7,727 nt of DNA from an uncultured Clostridia bacterium (lineage in GTDB: Bacteria > Bacillota > Clostridia > Oscillospirales > Acutalibacteraceae): contig CALEIO010000132.1 of the NCBI GenBank assembly GCA_937875885.1, forward strand, positions 1 to 7,727. The letters are read 5' to 3'. The position numbers and the translations under genes are program-made. The notes beneath the pieces are model-generated. The model searched no databases and was not told the DNA's origin. It saw only the letters and a program-made list of their open reading frames with translations. Positions 1 to 6,684 of this stretch are shown here, in pieces. Within the stretch, counting starts at the first letter, position 1; every line of letters begins with the position of its first letter.

Positions 1-1
1 T

Positions 2-1570
2 GTTTGGACTGTTAAGGATGTTTACTTTGACATTACAGTAAACGGAGGATCCGTAACTTATACAGAGGGTATGGATGGCGACAAATACATCGGTTACAAG
101 GGAACCGTTGTTACTCTGGGTGATACAGAGCCCGGCCAGTACTTTGCTTACTGGGCAGATGAAGAGGGTAACGTGCTCAGCTACGACAGAGAGTTCAAGT
201 TCTATCCCTACAGAGATATGGAAATTACCGCTCACTACATTACAGCTACAGATTATAAGCTGGATGTATCCGGTACAATGACAGAAACTCTTGTAAACGA
301 TAAGCAGGGCGAAACATTCACAGTTTACTTCGAGAACAACTGGAAGTGGAGCGATGTATGTGCTTACTATTGGGGCATTACCGGTGAGCCTCAGTGGCCC
401 GGTATCTCTATGACACTTGTTGAAACCAATGCAAGCGGCAACGACATCTATATGGCAGAGATTCCCTATGGTGTAAAGGGTGTTGTTATCAACGGTATCA
501 AGAATGACGGCTCAGGCAACAGAGATCAGACACCTGACATCAAGGAGTACGTTGACGGTCGTCAGTACAGCATGAACTGGAACTACGGCAACGAAGTAGT
601 TATTAACGACTACAGAATCAACGGCAGCACACAGTTTAACGTTGTTTATCTCCGCGTATCTGCTGATTGGGCATCTGAAAATGCCTGGTTCGCAACTTAT
701 GCATGGAATGGCGATAACGACAGCAACAATGCTTGGTTCAGAATGGCTCATGTAAGCGGCGATATTTATGTTGTATATATGCCCGTTGAGCTGGATCACT
801 TAATATGTGTAAGAATGAATCCTGCATCAAATGCATTCAGCTGGGACAACAAGTGGAACCAGACAGGTGACCTTACAGTAACTCCTGATGATACAGATAA
901 CTTGTATGCGCTCAATGCAGGCTTTGACAATCCCAGCGGTTACACAGAGAATATGAACACAGTTTACTTTGTAAACGAGCAGAACTGGAGTAAGATTGAT
1001 GTTTCTTACACAGATGATAGAGGTACATACAAGTCAGAGGCTGTTTATGCTGGCAAGGATAAGAACGGCAACGAGGTTTACTCTATGCTTATTCCCACAT
1101 TTGCAACCAGCATCACATTCTCTGATGGCACAAACGAGTATGTATATCTTGTATCCGGCGGCAAACTTCAGAGAGATATAGTGTTTACATTAAGCGCTCT
1201 TGTACCTGAGGTGGACCGTGAGGCGCTCATAAATGTAGGTATGGATACATCTTCTGTAAAGGATTCCAACACAATCGTATTCTCCTGGGATGTTTCTGAG
1301 GAAACAGGCTATACATTTATCAATGCAGGTGTACTCATCGTTAAGGAAGAAAACTACAACGAGTCTACATTTGTAAAGGGAACAATCGATCCCAATGTAA
1401 TTCAGTTTGTACCCTCCAAGAACTATCTCAACACATCAGGAATTCACTCCGTAACAATTCCCCAGGTTGCAAAGGGTGACGGATGGATTGCATGTGCATT
1501 CGTTCAGTACAGAGATGAAAACGGAATTCTCCGCACAAAGTATTCCAAGCAGGTTACCGGCACAAAGTAA
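2..1570 (+). CDS. Secreted multi-module protein with CBM26-like starch-binding modules (5' truncated)
   Basis: The reading frame is open from base 2, so the gene starts left of the window; the first in-frame ATG (71) lies inside a domain and is not the start. Of 522 visible residues, about bases 23-238 resemble the bacterial-repeat/InlB-B module (a G-x-V-x-L core, then FAYWADEEGNVLS and a final ITAHY strand). Three beta-rich modules follow. Bases ~317-607 match the CBM26 pattern (NWKWSDVCAYYW, WPGISM, ETN, a late DQTPDI). Bases ~632-916 contain RMNPAS and KWNQTGDLT. Bases ~956-1195 begin VYFVNEQNWSKIDV and are shorter. The tail (~1202-1570) is a separate module rich in aromatics. Family knowledge suggests starch or alpha-glucan binding outside the cell; the catalytic part, if any, is off-window. 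No dockerin, LPxTG signal or S-layer repeat occurs at this C-terminus, so attachment must come from elsewhere or the protein is released. It could be an amylase/pullulanase or a non-catalytic adhesin-like binder. Confidence 0.8.
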   Translation, partial: VWTVKDVYFDITVNGGSVTYTEGMDGDKYIGYKGTVVTLGDTEPGQYFAYWADEEGNVLSYDREFKFYPYRDMEITAHYITATDYKLDVSGTMTETLVNDKQGETFTVYFENNWKWSDVCAYYWGITGEPQWPGISMTLVETNASGNDIYMAEIPYGVKGVVINGIKNDGSGNRDQTPDIKEYVDGRQYSMNWNYGNEVVINDYRINGSTQFNVVYLRVSADWASENAWFATYAWNGDNDSNNAWFRMAHVSGDIYVVYMPVELDHLICVRMNPASNAFSWDNKWNQTGDLTVTPDDTDNLYALNAGFDNPSGYTENMNTVYFVNEQNWSKIDVSYTDDRGTYKSEAVYAGKDKNGNEVYSMLIPTFATSITFSDGTNEYVYLVSGGKLQRDIVFTLSALVPEVDREALINVGMDTSSVKDSNTIVFSWDVSEETGYTFINAGVLIVKEENYNESTFVKGTIDPNVIQFVPSKNYLNTSGIHSVTIPQVAKGDGWIACAFVQYRDENGILRTKYSKQVTGTK

Positions 1571-1621
1571 TCCGTAAAGGAAACTAAAAACAAAATTTCA
1601 GAAAGTTTTCTGACATAAGAA

Positions 1622-1651
1622 ATCCCCCGAACAAGAATTTGTTCGGGGGAT
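1622..1651. terminator. Rho-independent terminator between convergent genes
   Basis: A perfect 13-bp inverted repeat (1622-1634 with 1639-1651; core CCCCCGAAC/GTTCGGGGG) encloses a 4-nt loop. On the plus strand it is followed by a T-rich tract (TGTTTTGTTT). It lies 51 nt after the stop of the CBM protein, so it fits that gene best. Read from the minus strand it sits 36 nt past the symporter stop, but only a short T-containing stretch follows, so termination in that direction may be weaker. Confidence 0.9.
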
Positions 1652-1687
1652 GTTTTGTTTGTATTGAATTTTTAGTCCAAAACTTTA

Positions 1688-3124
1688 TCAGTTCCAGTAA
1701 TCGGTCTGGTGGGGAAGCTGAATGTTTTTAGCTTTGAATATGGGGTCTTTGCCCTCTTTGCGCTGCTTGGTGTAATCATCAAGAGCTCTGAAAGCATATT
1801 TGCCGAGAATGACAATAACGGGCATATTGATAAGTGTCATACAAGACATCAGGACGTTTGAGATGTTCCAGAGTGTGTTTGCCTTCAGTAATGCGCCAAG
1901 AAGAATCAGCGCAGAAGCGATGATGTAATAAGTTGTTTTGAACTTCTTGGAGGGGTCTTTGCCCAGAATGTGGTTGAAAGCCTTGTCAACATAGAAAAGG
2001 TTGCCGATGAGTGTTGTGAATGCAAAGAGCACCATTGCAACTGTGATGAAGATGGGGCCGAAATCACCCAGGGTTGTCTGCAAAGACTGCTGAACATAAA
2101 CTGCGCCGGAAATTTCTGCTGTGGGTGTAACACCTGAACTCATACACATAAATGCAGTAGCAGAACAAACAAGCAGAGTGTCGATGAATACGGAAAGAAC
2201 CTGCACAAGACCCTGCTTAACGGGATGGCTTACTGCAGCAGAGGAGGATGCGTTGGGAGCAGAGCCTACACCTGCTTCATTACTGAACAGACCGCGCATA
2301 ATACCATACATAAGGCAGGAGCCTGCAAATCCGCCGAAGATAGCTTTGAAATTGAAAGCTTCTGTGAAGATTGTGCGGAAAATTGAGGGCAGAGCGGGGA
2401 TGTTCATTGCTGTAATAACCAGAGCAACCAGAATGTAAGCAAGACCCATAATGGGAACGATAAGGCTTGTTGCCTTGATGAGTCTTTTGCCGCCGCCGAA
2501 AAGACAGAATGCAACGAGCAATGCTGTAAGTCCGCCGATAATCCAGGGCATAATGTTAAAGGTGAAGTTTGCGCCTGCACCTGAAATTGTACAGGTTGTG
2601 TTGTAAAATTCATAGGTTGAGAATGTGGACTGCAGGTTGTAGGAAGCCAGCATATTGAAGCCCACACCGTATGTAAGAATAAGAATTACAGAGAAGAAAA
2701 CTGCAAGTCCGCGTTTTTTGAGAGCAGCCTGAATATAGTATGCAGGACCGCCGTAGCAACCGTCTTTGCCGCGCTTTTTGTAAATCTGTGCAAGGGTGCT
2801 TTCGATGAAAGCAGAGGATGCACCGATAATAGCAATAACCCACATCCAGAATACGGAGCCGAATCCGCCCAGACACAGAGCTGTGGAAACACCGATGATG
2901 TTACCTGTGCCAACTCGGGAAGCTGTGGATACCATCAGAGCCTGAAAGGAAGAAACGGAGTTTTTGCCTTTGGGCTTTTCTGTAACAGAGCGAATCTGTT
3001 CACCAAATAATCTGAACTGAACAAACTTGGTACGGATTGTAAAGTAAAGTCCGCCAAGAATCAGCACTACAATGAGAACATTGCTCAGATTAACGTCTAA
3101 AAAGTTTATGATCTGATCAAACAT
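1688..3124 (-). CDS. Sodium:alanine/glycine symporter, AGCS family (AlsT/DagA-like)
   Basis: A 478-residue inner-membrane protein of the alanine-or-glycine:cation symporter family, expected to couple Na+ (or H+) to uptake of small neutral amino acids. Diagnostic motifs are visible: ASRVGTGNI (residues 68-76), GGFGSVFWMWV (86-96, close to the family signature, with Ser at one normally Gly/Ala position), GGPAYYI (125-131) and RGLFSNEAGVGSAP (277-290). About ten hydrophobic segments are spread from residue ~14 to ~445, and a charged tail ends in DYWN. The length is normal for the family. The ATG at 3124 is supported by a GTGAGG site 7 nt upstream and by the typical short amphipathic N-terminus. 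The gene is monocistronic, diverges from the acylation operon and converges on the CBM gene. Substrate choice between alanine and glycine cannot be read from sequence alone. Confidence 0.95.
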   Translation of the reverse strand: MFDQIINFLDVNLSNVLIVVLILGGLYFTIRTKFVQFRLFGEQIRSVTEKPKGKNSVSSFQALMVSTASRVGTGNIIGVSTALCLGGFGSVFWMWVIAIIGASSAFIESTLAQIYKKRGKDGCYGGPAYYIQAALKKRGLAVFFSVILILTYGVGFNMLASYNLQSTFSTYEFYNTTCTISGAGANFTFNIMPWIIGGLTALLVAFCLFGGGKRLIKATSLIVPIMGLAYILVALVITAMNIPALPSIFRTIFTEAFNFKAIFGGFAGSCLMYGIMRGLFSNEAGVGSAPNASSSAAVSHPVKQGLVQVLSVFIDTLLVCSATAFMCMSSGVTPTAEISGAVYVQQSLQTTLGDFGPIFITVAMVLFAFTTLIGNLFYVDKAFNHILGKDPSKKFKTTYYIIASALILLGALLKANTLWNISNVLMSCMTLINMPVIVILGKYAFRALDDYTKQRKEGKDPIFKAKNIQLPHQTDYWN

Positions 3125-3156
3125 TGTTTCGCCTCACTTTATTAAATTTCTCAATT

Positions 3157-3186
3157 ATTATAAATGAATTAGTATAAAGTTGTCAA
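3157..3186 (-). promoter_or_regulatory. Sigma-A promoter of the AGCS symporter gene
   Basis: On the minus strand a perfect TTGACA -35 box (3181-3186) and a perfect TATAAT -10 box (3157-3162) are separated by 18 nt. Transcription should begin near 3150, leaving a leader of about 25 nt that holds only the ribosome binding site. This leaves no room for a riboswitch ahead of the transporter. Confidence 0.8.
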
Positions 3187-3227
3187 ATTATGTAAGCAAA
3201 AGCAGAAATCTCCTACAAATCTGTAAA

Positions 3228-3256
3228 TTGACTATTAAAGCGGATTAATATATTAT
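3228..3256 (+). promoter_or_regulatory. Likely sigma-A promoter of the MBOAT-DHHW operon
   Basis: TTGACT (3228-3233) and TATTAT (3251-3256) are separated by 17 nt, each one base from consensus. Two further TATAAT hexamers follow at 3254-3259 and 3264-3269; both are perfect but have no well-spaced -35 box, so the exact start site is uncertain. The predicted start is near 3262-3265. The promoter diverges from that of the symporter, with the two -35 boxes about 40 bp apart. Confidence 0.6.
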
Positions 3257-3270
3257 AATAGTATATAATG

Positions 3271-3302
3271 AGGCAGTAGGCGCTTTTTGCGGCCTGATGC
3301 CT
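3271..3302 (+). other. Hairpin in the 5' leader of the acylation operon
   Basis: An interrupted inverted repeat: AGGCA (3271-3275) pairs with TGCCT (3298-3302), and AGGC plus GC (3278-3283) pairs with GC and GCCT (3289-3290, 3292-3295). G3291 is bulged, the loop is TTTTT (3284-3288), and a 2x2 internal loop can form G-A and U-G contacts. It begins a few bases after the predicted transcription start and is followed, after 10 nt, by a run of eight T (3313-3320) and then the ribosome binding site. It could stabilise the mRNA 5' end, act as an operator or modulate initiation. The gap before the T-run argues against a classical terminator. Its function is unknown. Confidence 0.45.
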
Positions 3303-3320
3303 GAAACGATGATTTTTTTT

Positions 3321-3341
3321 GGAGGGAGGAAACACACTTTG
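3321..3341 (+). promoter_or_regulatory. Ribosome binding site and TTG start of the MBOAT gene
   Basis: GGAGGGAGG (3321-3329) is a strong Shine-Dalgarno sequence 9 nt before an in-frame TTG (3339-3341). The in-frame ATG at 3297 lies upstream of this site, has no Shine-Dalgarno sequence and falls inside the leader hairpin. Starting at TTG gives an N-terminus MVFSSLTFWFFYLPLVLLLYY, the usual beginning of AlgI-type MBOAT proteins, so TTG is taken as the start. Confidence 0.9.
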
Positions 3342-4730
3342 GTATTTTCCAGTCTTACATTCTGGTTTTTTTATCTGCCCTTGGTTTTGCTTCTTTATTA
3401 TGCAGTACCAAAGAAAATCCGCAACATAGTGCTCTTTGGTGTAAGCCTTGCTTTCTACGGATGGGGAGAGCCTGTGCTGGTGCTTCTGATGCTGCTTACA
3501 ATTCTTGTGAATTATGGGGCAGGTTTGCTTATAGAGAAATCTGCAGGTAACCGACAGAGACAAAAGCTCTGGCTTGTTTTGTCTGTTGTGGTGAATCTGG
3601 GACTTCTGGTATTCTTCAAGTATTCGGGAATGATAGTGGAAACTCTCAATCTGCTACCCTTTGTCAATATTGCTTTTGATGCACCGTCCCTGCCTATTGG
3701 TATCAGCTTCTATACCTTCCAGGCAATGTCTTATACTATAGATGTATATAAGCAGGACACAGCTGCCCAGAAGAGTCCTCTTGTGCTTGGCACATACGTA
3801 ACGCTTTTTCCGCAGCTTATTGCAGGTCCCATTGTCCGTTACAAAGACGTTGAGGACCAGATGACAGAAAGAAAAGAAACACTTCAGAAATTTGCAAGCG
3901 GTGTTGTGCTGTTTTTGTGCGGTCTTGCAAAGAAGGTGCTCCTTGCAAATCAGTTTGCCGCAATGTGGCAGAATCTTGGGGGAGAAACAGCCCAGGGACT
4001 GCTTGCCCGTTGGGGTGGCCTTGCAGCACTTACTCTGCAGATTTATTTTGACTTTTCCGGCTACAGCGATATGGCAAGAGGTCTTGGCAGAATGATTGGC
4101 TTTGAATTTATGGAAAACTTCAACTATCCCTACATTTCAAAGTCCATAACCGAATTCTGGCGACGCTGGCACATTTCTCTTTCCACCTGGTTCAGAGATT
4201 ACCTCTATATTCCCCTTGGCGGTAACCGCAAAGGTTTCGGCAGACAGATTTTCAACTTGTTTGTTGTATGGGCGGCAACGGGTCTTTGGCACGGAGCGGC
4301 ATACAATTTCCTTATCTGGGGTCTTTATTTCTTTGTGCTTCTGGTTGTGGAGAAACTTTTCCTTTCCAAAGTGCTCCCGAAGCTCCCCGGATTTATCTCT
4401 CACATTTATGCCTTGTTCTTTATAATGATAGGTTGGGCAATCTTCAACTTTACAGATGTAGGTGCCTTGTGGCAGTATGTGTGCGGATTGTTCTCTGCAG
4501 CAGACGGAATGTACTCTGTAGAATCTGCTCCCGTGCTTATGAGCTATCTGCCTGTAACTCTGGCAGGTATTGTGCTCAGCACACCTGTGCTCAAGGTTAT
4601 GCATCGCAAACTTTATGATAAAAGGTTCTATCCTGTACTGCTTGGTGCAGGTTGTGTTGCTGTTATGGTGCTCTGCACAGCTTCTCTTGTAAGCGACAGC
4701 TACAATCCTTTTATCTATTTCAGATTCTGA
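3339..4730 (+). CDS. MBOAT family O-acyltransferase (AlgI/PatA-like)
   Basis: A 463-residue polytopic membrane protein of the membrane-bound O-acyltransferase family. Members such as AlgI, PatA and DltB accept an acyl group, usually acetyl, on the cytoplasmic side and pass it across the membrane for O-acylation of an exported polymer. Motifs in order from the TTG start: LPIGISFYTFQAMSYTIDVY (118-137), FPQLIAGPIVRY (157-168), IYFDFSGYSDMARGLGRMIG (235-254), NYPYISKSITEFWRRWHISL (262-281), RDYLYIPLGGNRKG (286-299), and TGLWHGAAYNFLIWG (314-328). The last holds His318, the family's conserved catalytic histidine; His278 is the second conserved one. The tail SYNPFIYFRF is typical of Firmicutes members. 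Length is normal and nothing is broken. The stop is 15 nt before the next gene, whose DHHW product is the standard partner. The acceptor is probably a surface glycan or peptidoglycan, but the sequence does not identify it. Confidence 0.95.
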   Translation: MVFSSLTFWFFYLPLVLLLYYAVPKKIRNIVLFGVSLAFYGWGEPVLVLLMLLTILVNYGAGLLIEKSAGNRQRQKLWLVLSVVVNLGLLVFFKYSGMIVETLNLLPFVNIAFDAPSLPIGISFYTFQAMSYTIDVYKQDTAAQKSPLVLGTYVTLFPQLIAGPIVRYKDVEDQMTERKETLQKFASGVVLFLCGLAKKVLLANQFAAMWQNLGGETAQGLLARWGGLAALTLQIYFDFSGYSDMARGLGRMIGFEFMENFNYPYISKSITEFWRRWHISLSTWFRDYLYIPLGGNRKGFGRQIFNLFVVWAATGLWHGAAYNFLIWGLYFFVLLVVEKLFLSKVLPKLPGFISHIYALFFIMIGWAIFNFTDVGALWQYVCGLFSAADGMYSVESAPVLMSYLPVTLAGIVLSTPVLKVMHRKLYDKRFYPVLLGAGCVAVMVLCTASLVSDSYNPFIYFRF

Positions 4731-4731
4731 T

Positions 4732-4737
4732 GGGAGG
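4732..4737 (+). promoter_or_regulatory. Ribosome binding site of the first DHHW gene
   Basis: GGGAGG lies 8 nt before the ATG at 4746 and immediately after the MBOAT stop. The 15-nt gap between the two genes has no room for a promoter, so the genes are co-transcribed and possibly translationally coupled. Confidence 0.8.
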
Positions 4738-4745
4738 TAAGAGAA

Positions 4746-5894
4746 ATGAATAACAAAAAAGCACAGGTTGCCATTGTGGCAATTTTCCTCGCCTTTACTC
4801 TTACATTCTCCTGTCTGTTTCTGGTGCTTCCTAAAAAAGAATACAGCTCCTCTGAGAAGCGTTTTCTTGCAAAGATGCCCGAGATATCGGCAGAAAACTT
4901 CTTCAGCGGCAAGCTGACAAACTCCCTTGAGGGTGGCGAAAACGGCGGATATATTCCCGACCATTTCCCTTTGAGAAGTCTTTTTGTGGGAATCAGCGCA
5001 TACTGGAATCTGGGAATCGGCTCTACAGCCTCAAACGGATACTACTACAGCGATGACGGATATATTGTAACAAAGCCTGCAGAAACAAACAGAGCTGACA
5101 GAAACCTGCAGCTTATTAATCTTTTTGCGGCATCCTTTGACGAGGTTTCGCTTATGGTTGTGCCCTCTGCAGGAGAGATGCTGGACGGAAAACTTCCCTC
5201 ATTTCACAAGCCTTATCCCGATAGACCGGTTTATGACTACATTGCAGAAAATAAAGCAGAAAACATAAAGTTTATGGATTTGCGTGAAAGCTTTGGAGAT
5301 TGTGTGGCAAGTGACGAGCAGATTTACTACAAAACCGACCACCATTGGACCAGCCTGGGTGCTTACACAGCATACAGCCTGTATTGTGAGGAAAAGGGTC
5401 TTTCTGCGACGGCTGCAGATTCTTTCCACAAATCAGAGCACAGCGGTTTTTACGGCACAACATATTCTTCTTCGGGATATTTTCTGAATAAACCCGACAC
5501 TCTGGAAATCTGGGAGAATAAAAACTTTGCAGACAGCATCAGAGTTACAATAACAGAAGGTGCCGAGAGCAAGGAGTACACAAGTATGTATTTTGCAGAG
5601 CACCTTTCCGAGGATGATATGTATCCTGTGTTCCTTGACGGAAACCACGCCCTTGTAACCATAGAAAACAGCAAAGCAAAATCTGATGAAACCATCATTA
5701 TCATAAAGGACAGCTTTGCTCATTGTGCGGCACCCTTCTTTGCAGAAAACTACAGCAAGGTTGTAATGGTGGATCTGAGATACTACAAAAACTCCGTAAC
5801 ACAGCTTGCAGAGGATTGTGGTGCAGATGAGATGCTTTTCCTCTACGGAATGAACAACTTCTGTACAGATTCAAATCTTGCGTTTTTACAATAA
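4746..5894 (+). CDS. Membrane-anchored DHHW / AlgX-AlgJ-like SGNH-type protein
   Basis: A 382-residue protein with a short basic N-terminus (NNKK) and one hydrophobic segment (residues ~7-28) acting as a signal anchor, placing the rest outside the cell. The globular part is the DHHW domain, related to the AlgJ/AlgX polysaccharide O-acetylases. Family-like landmarks are SSSEKRFLAKMPE (34-46), DHFPLRSLF (72-80), YYKTDHHWTSLGAY (194-207), FLDGNH (296-301) and IKDSFAH (320-326). By analogy to AlgX, Asp198 and His200 of the D-x-H motif and Ser323 of KDSF form the catalytic triad. It likely takes the acyl group exported by the adjacent MBOAT and places it on the glycan. The MBOAT-DHHW order and 15-nt spacing support a functional pair. 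A terminator follows 14 nt after the stop. Acetyl as the acyl group is inferred from the family. Confidence 0.92.
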   Translation: MNNKKAQVAIVAIFLAFTLTFSCLFLVLPKKEYSSSEKRFLAKMPEISAENFFSGKLTNSLEGGENGGYIPDHFPLRSLFVGISAYWNLGIGSTASNGYYYSDDGYIVTKPAETNRADRNLQLINLFAASFDEVSLMVVPSAGEMLDGKLPSFHKPYPDRPVYDYIAENKAENIKFMDLRESFGDCVASDEQIYYKTDHHWTSLGAYTAYSLYCEEKGLSATAADSFHKSEHSGFYGTTYSSSGYFLNKPDTLEIWENKNFADSIRVTITEGAESKEYTSMYFAEHLSEDDMYPVFLDGNHALVTIENSKAKSDETIIIIKDSFAHCAAPFFAENYSKVVMVDLRYYKNSVTQLAEDCGADEMLFLYGMNNFCTDSNLAFLQ

Positions 5895-5908
5895 AAAGCT
5901 ATATATAA

Positions 5909-5941
5909 AAAACACTTCCGACTAATAATCGGAAGTGTTTT
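5909..5941. terminator. Bidirectional Rho-independent terminator
   Basis: A 13-bp perfect stem (5909-5921 with 5929-5941; core CACTTCCGA/TCGGAAGTG) with a 7-nt loop lies in the 56-nt gap between convergent genes. It is flanked by an A-run on the left and a T-run on the right, so each strand reads a hairpin followed by a U-tract. It should end both the MBOAT-DHHW operon and the DHHW-Nudix operon. Confidence 0.92.
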
Positions 5942-5950
5942 GCTTTATGT

Positions 5951-6649
5951 TCAGAGTTTATGCTCCGCCAGATATCTGCGTACTTTGTGGATGATTCTGC
6001 GGTCATTGTCGTATGTGCAGCCTTTTTCTGCTTCATTAAGGGGTATCCAGTTGTAGCTGTCAATCTCGCTTTCCTGAATGCGGATTTTGTTATCCTTGGC
6101 CATAGCCAGGAAGAAAACAACTCTTTTGCGGATTTTGCCGAAGGGGCAGTAGTCGCTTACCTCTCTGAATCCGTCAAGAATTACTACATCCAGATTTGTT
6201 TCTTCTTTAACCTCGCGGATGGCTGTCTGCTTTTCGTTTTCCCTCAGCTCTACGTGGCCTTTGGGAAAACTGTAAAATCTGCCGTTGTGATTTTTTACCA
6301 GCAGAACATTGTACTGGTTTGTTGTGCTGTCCTTGTAGAGGATAACTGCACCGCAGGATTTCTCGTAAAGGCAGCTGATTTTTTCGACATTCGAGTGACG
6401 TAATGCCTGAAGCTTTTCACGAAGCTCGGGCTCGTACATTATCTCGTTTTTCATAGCAACAATGGGACGCTCTGTGTCGTCGTCAAACTGGGCAACGGCT
6501 GTGACGATTCCCTGGAAAGTTTCGGGTGTACCTTTTCTTGTAACTATATATGCAATCTGATTATCGATGTTTTTCCCGTTAATGTAACCTGTGTACAGAT
6601 TCTCGGAAATTGCACCGTAAATTGTAACGTTAACTTCTGTTGATATCAT
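5951..6649 (-). CDS. Nudix hydrolase with pyrophosphatase-like N-terminal domain
   Basis: A 232-residue cytoplasmic protein. The C-terminal Nudix domain (about 96-232) carries the box at residues 131-153, GHVELRE...AIREVKEETNL, which fits GX5EX7REUXEEXGU except that Asn152 replaces the second Gly. The metal-binding Glu residues (146, 149, 150) are intact. FPKGHVE plus the spacing resemble Ap4A/diphosphoinositol-polyphosphate-type Nudix enzymes. The N-terminal ~90 residues (YTGYINGKN, NQIAYI, FQGIVTAVAQFDDDTERPIVAM) look like a degenerate soluble inorganic pyrophosphatase barrel of Clostridia, without its usual aspartates; this is inference from remembered patterns. ATG 6649 is preferred over an upstream in-frame TTG at 6667 because AAGGAGGG (6656-6663) is 6 nt ahead of it and the TTG lies before that site. 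It follows the second DHHW gene by 35 nt, so the two are probably co-transcribed, though a functional link is not evident. Substrate unknown. Confidence 0.9.
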   Translation of the reverse strand: MISTEVNVTIYGAISENLYTGYINGKNIDNQIAYIVTRKGTPETFQGIVTAVAQFDDDTERPIVAMKNEIMYEPELREKLQALRHSNVEKISCLYEKSCGAVILYKDSTTNQYNVLLVKNHNGRFYSFPKGHVELRENEKQTAIREVKEETNLDVVILDGFREVSDYCPFGKIRKRVVFFLAMAKDNKIRIQESEIDSYNWIPLNEAEKGCTYDNDRRIIHKVRRYLAEHKL

Positions 6650-6655
6650 TTGTTT

Positions 6656-6663
6656 CCCTCCTT
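6656..6663 (-). promoter_or_regulatory. Ribosome binding site of the Nudix gene
   Basis: AAGGAGGG on the minus strand lies 6 nt upstream of the ATG at 6649. It falls within the longer alternative reading that would begin at TTG 6667, so it decides the start in favour of the ATG. Confidence 0.85.
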
Positions 6664-6684
6664 GCAAAGTTTCTCATCGGAATC

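Noticed and set aside
1598..1613. Small inverted repeat TCAGAA/TTCTGA after the CBM gene
   Set aside because: It has only six pairs, is AT-rich and has no T-tract; the much stronger hairpin at 1622-1651 explains termination.
3125..3338. Possible glycine riboswitch ahead of the AGCS symporter
   Set aside because: Such transporters often have one, but the promoter places the start about 25 nt before the gene, and no glycine-aptamer features are seen in the intergenic region.
3213..3563. 116-codon minus-strand open frame over the MBOAT start
   Set aside because: It overlaps the divergent promoters and the MBOAT N-terminus, has basic low-quality composition and no support as a gene.
4137..4964. 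275-codon minus-strand open frame across the MBOAT-DHHW junction
   Set aside because: It is antisense to two well-supported genes, is rich in Cys, His and Lys without domain-like patterning, and has no convincing ribosome binding site. It is a shadow frame.
5960..6403. 147-codon plus-strand open frame opposite the Nudix gene
   Set aside because: It lies entirely antisense to the conserved Nudix domain; its hydrophobic composition is what the complement of the Nudix codons gives.
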